Notes under the pieces: model-generated
What the model was told of the DNA's origin: nothing
Seen by the model: only the letters and a program-made list of their open reading frames with translations
Databases searched by the model: none
Assembly: GCF_900105735.1 (NCBI RefSeq)
Contig: NZ_LT629793.1
Coordinates: forward strand, 496,001-560,000
Direction: 5' to 3'
Source: Pseudomonas yamanorum
Lineage (GTDB): Bacteria; Pseudomonadota; Gammaproteobacteria; Pseudomonadales; Pseudomonadaceae
Length of the DNA: 64,000 nucleotides
Shown here: positions 1 through 9,812 of the stretch, in pieces
Layout: the number at the start of each line of letters is the position of its first letter
Numbering within the stretch: position 1 is the first letter of the stretch
Position numbers and translations under genes: made by a program

Positions 1-858
1 GACTGGCAGGATCTGTATTTCTTCACCGTACTGGCGCGCACCCAGTCGCTGTCGGCTGCCGCCCGCGAGCTGCAGGTGGAACACGCCACCGTTGGCCGCC
101 GCGTCGATGCCCTGGAAAAAGCCCTCGGCGTAAAGTTGGTGGATCGCCTGCCCCGCAGCCGACCGTTGACCGAGGAAGGCCTGGCATTGGCGAAGATGGC
201 AGCAGGCATGGGCGAGATGGCCACCGACGTGATGCGCCTGTCCCGCGTGGCCTCCATCGAGGTGGCCGGCACCGTGCGGGTCAGTTGTCCGCCGTCGATT
301 GCCATCCACTGCATCGCGCCCCATGTCGCACGATTCAGGACGCAGTATCCCAAGCTGAATATCGTGTTGATGTCCTCGACAACACTCGCCGCCCTCGACA
401 AAGGCGAAGCCGACATTGCCCTGCGCACGGTGCGTCCCGATGAGGAAGCGCTGGTACGCAGAAAGGTCGGCGCCGTGCGCTTCGGCCTCTATGCCACGCC
501 CGAGCTCAAACAACTGCCTGCTGAACAGTGGGCATTCATTGCCTATGACGCCACCCGCGACCACCTGCCCCAACAGGCGTGGATGCATCAGGTGCGCGGC
601 AACCGCACGATTGCCTTCGCCGCCAGCGACCTGATCACCCAGCAAATGGCCGCCCGCGCCCAGGTGGGTGCAGTGGTGTTGCCCACGCTGGTGGGGGATC
701 ACGACGGGGCATTGGTGCGGTTGGCAACAAACACCGAAGGCCCGGTTCGCGATATCTGGCTGACGGTTTACCCGGATATGCGCCGCTCGCCTTCGGTGAA
801 AGTGGTGATGGAGTTTTTGGTGAGTTGTATTGAAGGCGAGCCGCAGTTGCGGCGCTGA
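1..858 (+). CDS. LysR family transcriptional regulator, 5' truncated by window edge
   Basis: The reading frame is open from base 1, and the visible protein (285 residues) begins a few residues into a LysR winged-helix domain, so only the start codon and perhaps 3-6 residues are missing. A LysR-type HTH (SAAARELQVEHATVGRRVD) is followed by a substrate-binding domain to the end. Such proteins are DNA-binding activators or repressors that respond to a small molecule. The gene is convergent with the cupin/aldo-keto reductase operon, ending 6 bases from it. The effector is unknown. Confidence 0.93.
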   Translation, partial: DWQDLYFFTVLARTQSLSAAARELQVEHATVGRRVDALEKALGVKLVDRLPRSRPLTEEGLALAKMAAGMGEMATDVMRLSRVASIEVAGTVRVSCPPSIAIHCIAPHVARFRTQYPKLNIVLMSSTTLAALDKGEADIALRTVRPDEEALVRRKVGAVRFGLYATPELKQLPAEQWAFIAYDATRDHLPQQAWMHQVRGNRTIAFAASDLITQQMAARAQVGAVVLPTLVGDHDGALVRLATNTEGPVRDIWLTVYPDMRRSPSVKVVMEFLVSCIEGEPQLRR

Positions 859-864
859 AGCGGA

Positions 865-2366
<1,502 letters not shown>

Positions 2367-2432
2367 CTAACAGTTACGAATTGTGATAATTAGCCGCTAG
2401 AATCTGAAAATACTTATGAGGATGACTCACCA

Positions 2433-3326
2433 ATGCTCAGGGAAAACGCCAATGACCTGCTCGCCTTTCTGGCGGTAGCCCGTGAGCGCAGCTTTACCAA
2501 GGCGGCGGCCAAACTCGGGGTTTCCCAATCGGCGCTGAGCCATACCATCCGCGCCCTGGAGGCGCGCCTGGGGCTGCGCCTGCTGACCCGCACCACCCGC
2601 AGCGTGTCACCCACCGAAGCGGGGCAGCACTTGATCGATACGGTCGGGCCGCACTTCGATGAAATCCAGGTGGGGCTTGAAGGCCTGAGTAATTTGCGCG
2701 ACCGGCCGTCCGGCACCATTCGCATCAACGCCATGGACCACGCGCTGGAATTCATCCTGTGGCCGGTGTTGAAACCGTTCCTGGCGCAGTACCCGGACAT
2801 CGCCGTGGAGGTATGTTGCGACTATGGCTTTGTCGACATCGCCGCCCATGGTTTCGACGCCGGTGTACGGCTTGGGGAAGACGTGGCCCAGGGCATGATT
2901 GCCACGCGCATCAGCCCCGACATGCGCATGCTGGTGGTGGGCTCACCGGCCTACTTCGCCCAGCGCCCGATCCCCCGCACGCCCCGGGACTTGACCGATC
3001 ACGCCTGCAACAACTTGCGCCTACCCACCAATGGCGGTCTGTATGTGTGGGAATTCAAGAAAGGCGACGAAAGCCTGAATGTGCGGGTGTCTGGCCAGGT
3101 GACCTTCAATGGCGTGTACCCATTGCTCAAGGCAGCGGTCGACGGCTTGGGCTTGAGTTACGTGCCTGCCGACTTGGTGGCGCCTTATCTGGCGGACGGG
3201 CGACTGGTGCAGGTACTGGATGACTGGTGTGCGCCGTTTGCCGGCTTTCACCTGTACTACCCCAGCCGCCGCCAGACCTCGCCCGCGTTTGCGCTGTTGG
3301 TGGACGCACTGCGTTATCGCGGCTGA
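2433..3326 (+). CDS. LysR family transcriptional regulator
   Basis: 297 residues, normal for LysR. The N-terminal HTH (KAAAKLGVSQSALSHTIRAL) is followed by a substrate-binding domain from about residue 90. It is divergent from the aldo/keto reductase operon with a 99-base AT-rich gap, the classical LysR arrangement, so it most likely controls that operon. Its last 13 bases overlap the end of the convergent LysR gene at 3314. Confidence 0.95.
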   Translation: MLRENANDLLAFLAVARERSFTKAAAKLGVSQSALSHTIRALEARLGLRLLTRTTRSVSPTEAGQHLIDTVGPHFDEIQVGLEGLSNLRDRPSGTIRINAMDHALEFILWPVLKPFLAQYPDIAVEVCCDYGFVDIAAHGFDAGVRLGEDVAQGMIATRISPDMRMLVVGSPAYFAQRPIPRTPRDLTDHACNNLRLPTNGGLYVWEFKKGDESLNVRVSGQVTFNGVYPLLKAAVDGLGLSYVPADLVAPYLADGRLVQVLDDWCAPFAGFHLYYPSRRQTSPAFALLVDALRYRG

Positions 3327-4207
3327 AGGAAATCCGTCAGGGCCGAGCCCAACCCATCGAACACCACGGCGATGCGCGGGACCTTGCGCATGTCCTGGTG
3401 CATGGCGATCCACACGTCAACCTTGAAATCCACCTGCGCGGGCAACACCCGCACCAGCCCGTGACGTTGTGCCACCTGGGCTGAACACACGCCGATCCCC
3501 AGCCCCGCACGCAACGCGGCCAACTGCGCGAGGTGATCGTCGGTGCGAATCACCGTACTGGGCGCCGAACAGTCGAAACCGCGCTCACCCAGAAATTCGA
3601 TCTCCAGCAAGTTGCGGTCCGGCCCGATCAGCGGGTAGCAGTGCAATTGCGCAACGGTGTCCGGCGTGCCCTGCTCTGCCAGCAATTCTGGCGCGGCGTA
3701 CAACCCGACTTGCAGGTCGCCGACCTTGCGCGCGACCACGGTGGATTCGACCGGGCGACGGATGCGTACGGCGACGTCGGCCTCTTGCCGGGCAAGCGCC
3801 TGCAGTCGATTGGATACGCTCAGCTCGATGGCCAATTGCGGATGATCACGGCGCAGGCTGCGCAACATTGGCGGCAGCACTTCAACGCCCAGCAGCTTGC
3901 CGCTGGTGAGCCGCACCGTGCCGCCGGCGAGCGCCGTGTCGGCCGAGGCTGCGCGGTTAAAGGCGTTGGCCGCAACGGCCATCGCTTCAACATGGCTGAT
4001 CAGGTCCTTGGCCGTGTCGGTGGGCAATAGCCCGGCGGGTGAGCGGATAAACAGGCTGACCCCGACGCTCTGCTCCAGCGCCTCGATCCGTCGCCGCGCG
4101 GTGGCCTGGGCGATCCCCAGCAAACGGGCTGCGCCCGACAGGCTGCCGGTGCGCAGCACGGCGAGGAAGGCGCGCTGGGTTTCCCATTGGAGTTGCGGGG
4201 CGTTCAT
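3314..4207 (-). CDS. LysR family transcriptional regulator
   Basis: 297 residues with an N-terminal HTH (GAARLLGIAQATARRRIEAL) and a LysR substrate-binding domain. Its coding end overlaps the convergent LysR gene by 13 bases. It is divergent from the GFA-family gene at 4325, which is a possible target. No effector can be read from the sequence. Confidence 0.94.
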   Translation of the reverse strand: MNAPQLQWETQRAFLAVLRTGSLSGAARLLGIAQATARRRIEALEQSVGVSLFIRSPAGLLPTDTAKDLISHVEAMAVAANAFNRAASADTALAGGTVRLTSGKLLGVEVLPPMLRSLRRDHPQLAIELSVSNRLQALARQEADVAVRIRRPVESTVVARKVGDLQVGLYAAPELLAEQGTPDTVAQLHCYPLIGPDRNLLEIEFLGERGFDCSAPSTVIRTDDHLAQLAALRAGLGIGVCSAQVAQRHGLVRVLPAQVDFKVDVWIAMHQDMRKVPRIAVVFDGLGSALTDFLQPR

Positions 4208-4324
4208 ACATTTCCTGTGAGCCGCTGGGCAGTTTTGGTGGATGTTCTTTGTTCGGGGGCTGCGGCATGCTGGCGAGCATAACCGATGGGGCTTTCGCCC
4301 TCACTTTGCACAGGATCGTTTTTG

Positions 4325-4765
4325 ATGACACTCACCGGCCAATGTCGCTGCGCCCGCGTGACCTACACCCTCGATACCGACGCGCCGCTGGCGGTGTATG
4401 CCTGCCATTGCCGCCACTGCCAGACCTGGAGCGGCAGCGCGTTTGCCCTGCATGCGCTGTTGCCGGCGGATGCGCTGCGGGTTGAAGGTTCGCTGACGGA
4501 ATATGCCTATGACGTCGATGGGCAGCGTTCGGAGCATCGGTTGTGCGGGGTGTGCCATACGCGGATCTGCAACACCACGACGGCCGCGCCGGGGTTGGTT
4601 GTGCTGCGGGTCGGGACACTGGATGAGAGCCCGTCCGTGCAGCCGGTGGCGCACATTTGGCTGCGGCACAAGCAACCGTGGATAACGCTGGCGGAGGGCG
4701 TTCCGACCTGGCCGGAAAGCCCTACGCCCCAGGCGTTTGCGCAGGCGTTGAGCGTTCCCCTGTAG
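4325..4765 (+). CDS. GFA family (glutathione-dependent formaldehyde-activating enzyme-like) zinc protein
   Basis: 146 residues, the family size. The zinc-binding cysteine pattern is complete: Cys7/Cys9 (GQCRC), Cys27/Cys29/Cys32 (CHCRHC) and Cys74/Cys77 (CGVC). The prototype, Gfa, was proposed to speed condensation of formaldehyde with glutathione, but most members have no proven role. The frame is open upstream to 4286, but the family N-terminus MTLTGQCRC starts at 4325. It is convergent with the phosphatase at 4773. Confidence 0.9.
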   Translation: MTLTGQCRCARVTYTLDTDAPLAVYACHCRHCQTWSGSAFALHALLPADALRVEGSLTEYAYDVDGQRSEHRLCGVCHTRICNTTTAAPGLVVLRVGTLDESPSVQPVAHIWLRHKQPWITLAEGVPTWPESPTPQAFAQALSVPL

Positions 4766-4772
4766 ACATGAC

Positions 4773-5333
4773 TCACACAAACCCTGTGGCGATGTCGAGA
4801 CTCAGCACTTCGCCATTGCGCAACTGCCATTCGAAGAAGTCTGAGAAATCATCGCGAACCAATGCGCGAATCGCCTTGGCGACAACCCCATGGGCAACCA
4901 GCACCACCACCTGTTGCCCATGGTTCACCAGCAACTGATTCAATCCGCCCCGGATACGCTCGACGAACTGCGAGATTGACTCACCGTCCGTGGGCGCCCG
5001 CTCCCATTGCCGGGTAATATTCTGCGCCCAAAGGTCGGGATAACGCTGCGCGGCTTCCACCTGGGTCAGTCCCTCAAACACCCCCACGCCGCGCTCACGA
5101 AACGCATCCCGCGTATGCAGTTGCAGCCCATCATCCGTAAACACAATGGCCGCCGTTTGCTGGGCCCTACGCAGCGGCGAGACGATGACAGCGTCGATCT
5201 GCGCCGGCAATTTTTCCCGCAACTCCCGCGCCTGCAGCACGCCCCGTTCGTTGAGATCAATGTCCAGCGAGCCCTGGTAACGCCCCTCGGCATTGGCTTG
5301 AGTTTCGCCGTGACGAACAACATACAACTGCAT
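4773..5333 (-). CDS. Histidine phosphatase family protein (phosphoglycerate mutase-like)
   Basis: 186 residues. The phosphohistidine motif RHGET is at residues 7-11, with the second arginine in SPLRRAQQT and a second histidine in LVAHG. These mark the two-histidine phosphatase core of GpmB/CobC-like enzymes; the substrate is open. The frame extends upstream, but the ATG at 5333 has AAGGAGGG a few bases ahead and starts directly with the family N-terminus MQLYVVRHGET. It lies divergent from the SsuA-like gene. Confidence 0.9.
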   Translation of the reverse strand: MQLYVVRHGETQANAEGRYQGSLDIDLNERGVLQARELREKLPAQIDAVIVSPLRRAQQTAAIVFTDDGLQLHTRDAFRERGVGVFEGLTQVEAAQRYPDLWAQNITRQWERAPTDGESISQFVERIRGGLNQLLVNHGQQVVVLVAHGVVAKAIRALVRDDFSDFFEWQLRNGEVLSLDIATGFV

Positions 5334-5403
5334 ACCGCCCTCCTTCATCCTGACGCTGAAAGGCCGCGAACGGCGCATCCGATAAAGCCCTAAGCTAAGA
5401 CCG

Positions 5404-5428
5404 AAAAATTATTTATCGAATAATTTTT
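5404..5428. promoter_or_regulatory. Perfect A/T inverted repeat, possible operator
   Basis: AAAAATTATT (5404-5413) and its exact reverse complement AATAATTTTT (5419-5428) flank TATCG. The repeat sits in the divergent region between the phosphatase and the SsuA-like gene. The stem has no G or C, so an operator or bent-DNA element is more likely than a terminator. Confidence 0.4.
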
Positions 5429-5471
5429 AGAACAATAAGCTGACCTTAATCCATTAAGAATCGAGCACGCC

Positions 5472-6425
5472 ATGCCCCTGTTTTCGCTCCATCGCCTTTT
5501 CATCACTGGCCTGGCCACGCTGGGCCTCTGCACCACCCTGAGTGCACACGCCCAGGAAACCGTGCGCATCGGTTACCAGAAATCCTCGACCCTGATCACC
5601 TTGCTGAAAACCCAGGGCACCCTGGAAAAAGCCCTCAAGACCGACGGCATCGACGTGACCTGGCACGAGTTCCCCAGCGGCCTGCCGCTGCTGGAAGCGC
5701 TCACCGTCGGTAACGTGGATATCAGCGCTGACGTGGCCGACACCGTGCCGATCTTTGCCCAGGCCGCCCAGGCCAAGCTCACCTACTTCGCCCAGGAAGC
5801 GCCCTCGCCCCAAGCCCAGGCGATCGTGGTGCGCAAGGACTCGCCGATCCAGCAACTGGCGGACTTGAAAGGCAAGAAAATCGCCGTGACCAAGGCCGCC
5901 GGCACTCACTATTTATTGATCGCTGCCTTGAACAAGGCGGGGCTGGCCTTCTCCGATATCGAGCCGGCGTACCTGACGCCCGCCGATGGTCGCGCTGCGT
6001 TTGAAAACAACAAGGTTGATGCCTGGGTCACGTGGGAACCGTTCCTCACCAGCGTGCAGCGCCAACTGCCCACCCGCACCCTTGCGGACGGTACCGGGCT
6101 GGCCAGTTACAAGCGCTATTACCTGACCGGCACGCCCTATGCCAAGGCGCATCCCGAAGTGCTGAAGCTGGTTTACGAGCAGTTGCACCAGGCTGGCGAG
6201 TGGGTGAAGAGTCACCCGCGGGATGCCGCGAAAGTGCTGGGGCCTTTGTGGGGCAACCTGGATGTGGAGACTGTCGAGGCGGCCAATGCTCATCGTAGTT
6301 ATGAGGTGCAGCCGGTGACGCTGGATCAGTTGGGTGAACAGCAGAAGATTGCGGATGCGTTCTTCAAGGCGGGGTTGTTACCCAAGGCGGTGGATGCGCA
6401 GGATGTGCAGGTGTGGAAACCCTGA
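5472..6425 (+). CDS. SsuA-like ABC transporter periplasmic binding protein (sulfonate/taurine/nitrate class)
   Basis: 317 residues with a signal peptide ending near residue 27 (SAHA|QE), then a type-II binding-protein fold starting ETVRIGYQKSSTL, typical of SsuA-family aliphatic sulfonate binding proteins. Motifs include the hinge AYLTPADGRAAFENNKVDAW. No permease or ATPase gene is adjacent, so it is either an orphan using a transporter encoded elsewhere or the remnant of a larger operon. The next feature downstream is a REP palindrome. Confidence 0.88.
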   Translation: MPLFSLHRLFITGLATLGLCTTLSAHAQETVRIGYQKSSTLITLLKTQGTLEKALKTDGIDVTWHEFPSGLPLLEALTVGNVDISADVADTVPIFAQAAQAKLTYFAQEAPSPQAQAIVVRKDSPIQQLADLKGKKIAVTKAAGTHYLLIAALNKAGLAFSDIEPAYLTPADGRAAFENNKVDAWVTWEPFLTSVQRQLPTRTLADGTGLASYKRYYLTGTPYAKAHPEVLKLVYEQLHQAGEWVKSHPRDAAKVLGPLWGNLDVETVEAANAHRSYEVQPVTLDQLGEQQKIADAFFKAGLLPKAVDAQDVQVWKP

Positions 6426-6430
6426 GGCAG

Positions 6431-6505
6431 TCAACTGTGGGAGCCGGGCTTGCCCGCGGTGATGCCATCGCAGCCTCGCCAAGGCTCGACAGCTCCCACA
6501 GTTGA
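6431..6505. repeat. REP-type palindrome
   Basis: A perfect 14-base inverted repeat, TCAACTGTGGGAGC at 6431-6444 and GCTCCCACAGTTGA at 6492-6505, encloses a smaller hairpin (AGCCT/AGGCT). The TGTGGGAGC end is shared with the other REP elements in this window. The inner arms no longer match each other, so this looks like a decayed or composite copy. Confidence 0.75.
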
Positions 6506-6534
6506 TGTTCAGGGCCTGGACTATCGGGGGGGTG

Positions 6535-7515
6535 TCAGCTTTTACGCGTCGCATCATCCAGCGCAAGGATGGTATGAGCATTGGTCACCGTGGTCGCCAG
6601 GGTATTGATCACTCCCGAGCGCAACGCCCCCAGCGTCGCCGCCGCCTTGGTGTTTTCACTGGCAATCGCCACCACGTCCGGAATGCGGAACAGCTCCTGC
6701 ACCGTCAACCCGATCACCCGCCCTTGAATCGCATTGACCGCCGGCTGGCCATGAATGTCGATGAAGTCATAGCCCATCATGTCGCCCACCGTACCGGACA
6801 ACCGCGCCTGGGCGATTTCCTGGGGTGAGAACCAACCCATGCGCACCATGTTGCTGTTTTCACTCATGTCGCCGATGCCGATCAACGCCATGTCGGCACG
6901 GCGGGCACGGTCAAGGGTGGAACGCACCGTATCGTTGCTGATCAACACCCCCCGCAGTTCCGGGTTGGCCACCAGGGCCGGGGCGTACAAGCTTTCACTC
7001 TCGCCGCCAAAGCGCAGGGCCAGGCGCCGGCAGATGTGGTCAGGGTTCATGTATTCGCCCGCCTTGAGCGAACCGCCAATGGCGCACACAAACGTGCAGT
7101 TGCGGGTCACCGGCAGGAACACATTATCAGCCACCGCACCGACGTTACGGCCCATGCCGACCGCGACGATCATGCCGTCGCTCAGGGTTTTGTTCAGGTA
7201 GTTGGCCACGAGGCTGGCAACCGCCGAACGCTGGGTGTCGGGGTCGCTGTGGTCGACTGCGATCAAGGCGCGGTCCAGCTGGAAGCGCTCCACCAGCGCC
7301 TGTTCCAGCTCGTTGTTCATCGCCGGGTGCTGCAACACCCGCACCTCGACAATCCCTTCATCCCGTGCGCGTTTGAGCAGGCGGCTGACTTTTGCCCGGG
7401 ACAGGTCGAAGCGCTTGGCGATGGCTTCCTGAGTGACGTTCTCAAGGTAATAGAGCATCGCCACTTCGGTCATCAGGTCGATGTCGCTGGCGATGCGCTG
7501 GGTACTGTCACTCAT
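6535..7515 (-). CDS. SorC/DeoR-type sugar-binding transcriptional regulator (EryD-like)
   Basis: 326 residues. The N-terminal HTH (EAIAKRFDLSRAKVSRLLKR) is followed by a SorC-type sugar-phosphate binding domain with GMGRNVGAVAD and VCAIGGS. The frame opens at a TTG (7542), but the ATG at 7515 has GGAAG 9 bases ahead and is the better start. It lies 63 bases downstream of the RpiB-like gene on the same strand and is divergent from the importer/dehydrogenase/kinase operon. This position and family fit a local regulator of polyol catabolism; erythritol regulators such as EryD belong to the same family. Confidence 0.9.
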   Translation of the reverse strand: MSDSTQRIASDIDLMTEVAMLYYLENVTQEAIAKRFDLSRAKVSRLLKRARDEGIVEVRVLQHPAMNNELEQALVERFQLDRALIAVDHSDPDTQRSAVASLVANYLNKTLSDGMIVAVGMGRNVGAVADNVFLPVTRNCTFVCAIGGSLKAGEYMNPDHICRRLALRFGGESESLYAPALVANPELRGVLISNDTVRSTLDRARRADMALIGIGDMSENSNMVRMGWFSPQEIAQARLSGTVGDMMGYDFIDIHGQPAVNAIQGRVIGLTVQELFRIPDVVAIASENTKAAATLGALRSGVINTLATTVTNAHTILALDDATRKS

Positions 7516-7578
7516 GGGCACGGGCTTCCGTTTCGGTGTCAAAGGCGCATTCTCCCGACTCTTGCCCCGTTCCGTCCA

Positions 7579-8040
7579 CTACTGATGCCCGTCACGCTCG
7601 ATCGCGTTGATGCGGTCGACCTTGGCCCCGGAACGCGCAGCTTCGAACTCCGACTCCAGGAACGACTTGACGATGCTCTTGGCCAGTTCCGCGCCGATCA
7701 CCCGTGCACCGATGGACAGGATCTGCGCATCGTTGCTCTTGCGCGCCCGCTCCGCCGAATAGGTGTCGTGGGCCTGGGCTGCACGAATCCCCAGGACTTT
7801 GTTGGCCGAGATGGCCATGCCGATGCCGGTGCCGCACACCAGCACCCCCAGCCGCTGTTCACCGGCATTGATCGCCGTGGCCACCGCCAGGGCGATGTCC
7901 GGGTACAGCACCGGCGCCGTGGAGTGGGTGCCAAAGTCGGTCACCGGGTAACCCAGCGCCTCGATATGGCGCTTCAACAGTTCTTTAAGCTCATAACCCG
8001 CTTCATCGCATCCGATAGCCACCGGGAAAGGTGTGTTCAT
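7579..8040 (-). CDS. RpiB/LacA family sugar-phosphate isomerase, probable tetrulose-4-phosphate isomerase
   Basis: 153 residues, the RpiB size. The catalytic loop CGTGIGM holds the conserved cysteine, and HDTYSAERARKSNDAQ and GARVIG complete the family core. The N-terminal motif is GCDEAGYELK where ribose-5-phosphate isomerases carry GSDHAG. The His-to-Glu change and the TYSAERA segment resemble EryI-type isomerases of erythritol loci rather than housekeeping RpiB. With the kinase and dehydrogenase genes next door, conversion of D-erythrulose 4-phosphate to D-erythrose 4-phosphate is the best guess. Confidence 0.85.
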   Translation of the reverse strand: MNTPFPVAIGCDEAGYELKELLKRHIEALGYPVTDFGTHSTAPVLYPDIALAVATAINAGEQRLGVLVCGTGIGMAISANKVLGIRAAQAHDTYSAERARKSNDAQILSIGARVIGAELAKSIVKSFLESEFEAARSGAKVDRINAIERDGHQ

Positions 8041-8077
8041 GGCGTTTGGCTCCGCTGCCGTTTTGGGTACTTTCGAA

Positions 8078-8091
8078 TGATCATATGATCA
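8078..8091. promoter_or_regulatory. Perfect 14-base palindrome, probable SorC-type operator
   Basis: TGATCATATGATCA is a perfect palindrome 38 bases upstream of the RpiB-like start (8040), in the divergent control region. The 10-mer CATATGATCA recurs at 8261-8270. Inference: binding site of the adjacent SorC-type regulator. Confidence 0.55.
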
Positions 8092-8253
8092 ATCAATGAA
8101 TTTTTGCTCAGTCATTTCTCGGATATCCGAAGCGCCCTGTCAAGCAAGATTTAGCTGACCTTGCAGTCAAAGCCCTCTAAACCGGCACACTTTGCGCAAA
8201 TTCGCCCATTTACAACTTTTCAGTGAAAGAGATTGACTGATCAGAATTTCATT

Positions 8254-8270
8254 TGATACACATATGATCA
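8254..8270. promoter_or_regulatory. Second, imperfect copy of the operator
   Basis: TGATACACATATGATCA shares the half-site CATATGATCA with the perfect palindrome about 180 bases away. It is followed 55 bases later by the start of the ABC ATPase gene. Two sites bracketing the divergent region would suit control of both operons, possibly by looping. Confidence 0.45.
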
Positions 8271-8324
8271 CAGCGAAACATGACTGTGCGACCTAATAAG
8301 AATTCACAGCACGAGGACACGCCG

Positions 8325-9812
8325 ATGGCCACGCCATTACTGCTCCAGGCTGAACACGTCGCCAAGGCTTACGCCGGGATCCCTGCCCTGCGTGAGGGGC
8401 GCCTCTCTCTGCGTGCCGGCAGCGTCCACGCCCTGTGCGGCGGCAATGGCGCAGGCAAGTCGACTTTCCTGAGCATCCTGATGGGCATCACCCAACGTGA
8501 CACCGGGACCATCCTGCTCAATGGCTCACCCGTTCAGTTCAACCGCCCCAGCGAAGCATTGGCGGCGGGGATCGCGATGATCACCCAGGAACTGGAACCC
8601 ATCCCCTACATGACCGTCGCCGAAAACATCTGGCTGGGCCGCGAACCGCGCCGCGCCGGCTGCATCGTCGACAGCAAGGAGCTCAACCGGCGCACTCGCG
8701 AGCTGCTGGAAGGCCTGGAGTTCGACGTCGACGCCACCAGCCCCATGCACCGTCTGAGCGTGGCGCAGATCCAGTTGGTGGAGATCGCCAAGGCATTCAG
8801 CCACGACTGCCAGGTGATGATCATGGACGAGCCCACCTCGGCCATCGGCGAGCGTGAGGCCGAAACGCTGTTCAAGGCGATCCGCCGCCTCACCGCCCGT
8901 GGTGCCGGCATCATCTATGTGTCGCACCGCCTCAGTGAACTGGCGCAGATTGCCGACGACTACAGCATCTTTCGTGACGGCGCTTTCGTTGAGACCGGGC
9001 GCATGGCGGATATCGACCGCGCCCACCTGGTGCGCGGCATCGTCGGCCAGGAACTCACCCGCATCGACCACAAGGTCGGCCGCGAATGCGCCGCCGAATG
9101 CTGCCTGGACGTCGACAGCCTGAGCCGCGCCGGCGAGTTCCAGGACATCAGCCTGCAACTGCGCCAAGGTGAAATTCTGGGTATCTACGGGCTGATGGGC
9201 TCAGGCCGCAGCGAATTCCTCAACTGCATCTACGGCCTCACCACCCCGGACTCCGGCAGCGTGACCCTGCAAGGCAAACCGATGCCCATCGGCCTGCCCA
9301 AGGCAACGATCCAGGCCGGCATGTCACTGGTCACCGAAGACCGCAAAGACAGCGGCCTGGTGCTCAGCGGCAGCATCCTCTCGAACATTGCGTTGTCGGC
9401 CTACAAGCAGCTGTCGAGCTGGTCGCTGATCAACGCGCGCAAGGAAAACCAGCTGGCCCAGGACATGGTCAAGCGCCTGCAGATCAAGACCGCCTCCCTG
9501 GACCTGCCGGTGGAATCCATGAGCGGCGGCAACCAGCAAAAAGTGGTGCTCGCCAAATGCCTGTCGACCCAGCCGATCTGCCTGCTGTGCGACGAGCCGA
9601 CCCGGGGCATCGACGAAGGTGCCAAGCAGGAGATCTATCACCTGCTGGACCAGTTCGTGCGCGCCGGTGGTGCAGCAATTGTGGTGTCGTCCGAAGCCCC
9701 TGAATTGCTGCACCTGAGTGACCGTATTGCCGTGTTCAAAGGCGGAAGGCTGGTGACCATCAGCAGCGATACCGCCCTTTCCCAGGAAGCCTTGCTGAGT
9801 CTTGCCTCATGA
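8325..9812 (+). CDS. Sugar ABC transporter ATP-binding protein (RbsA/XylG type)
   Basis: 495 residues with two fused ABC domains. The first has Walker A GGNGAGKST at residues 39-47 and Walker B VMIMDEPTS. The second has the degenerate Walker A GLMGSGRSE usual in this family, and SGGNQQKVVLAKCL as its signature. The frame is open to 8280, but GAGGA lies 7 bases before the ATG at 8325. It overlaps the permease gene by 4 bases. It is the first gene of the importer/catabolic operon and energises uptake of a sugar or polyol. Confidence 0.95.
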   Translation: MATPLLLQAEHVAKAYAGIPALREGRLSLRAGSVHALCGGNGAGKSTFLSILMGITQRDTGTILLNGSPVQFNRPSEALAAGIAMITQELEPIPYMTVAENIWLGREPRRAGCIVDSKELNRRTRELLEGLEFDVDATSPMHRLSVAQIQLVEIAKAFSHDCQVMIMDEPTSAIGEREAETLFKAIRRLTARGAGIIYVSHRLSELAQIADDYSIFRDGAFVETGRMADIDRAHLVRGIVGQELTRIDHKVGRECAAECCLDVDSLSRAGEFQDISLQLRQGEILGIYGLMGSGRSEFLNCIYGLTTPDSGSVTLQGKPMPIGLPKATIQAGMSLVTEDRKDSGLVLSGSILSNIALSAYKQLSSWSLINARKENQLAQDMVKRLQIKTASLDLPVESMSGGNQQKVVLAKCLSTQPICLLCDEPTRGIDEGAKQEIYHLLDQFVRAGGAAIVVSSEAPELLHLSDRIAVFKGGRLVTISSDTALSQEALLSLAS

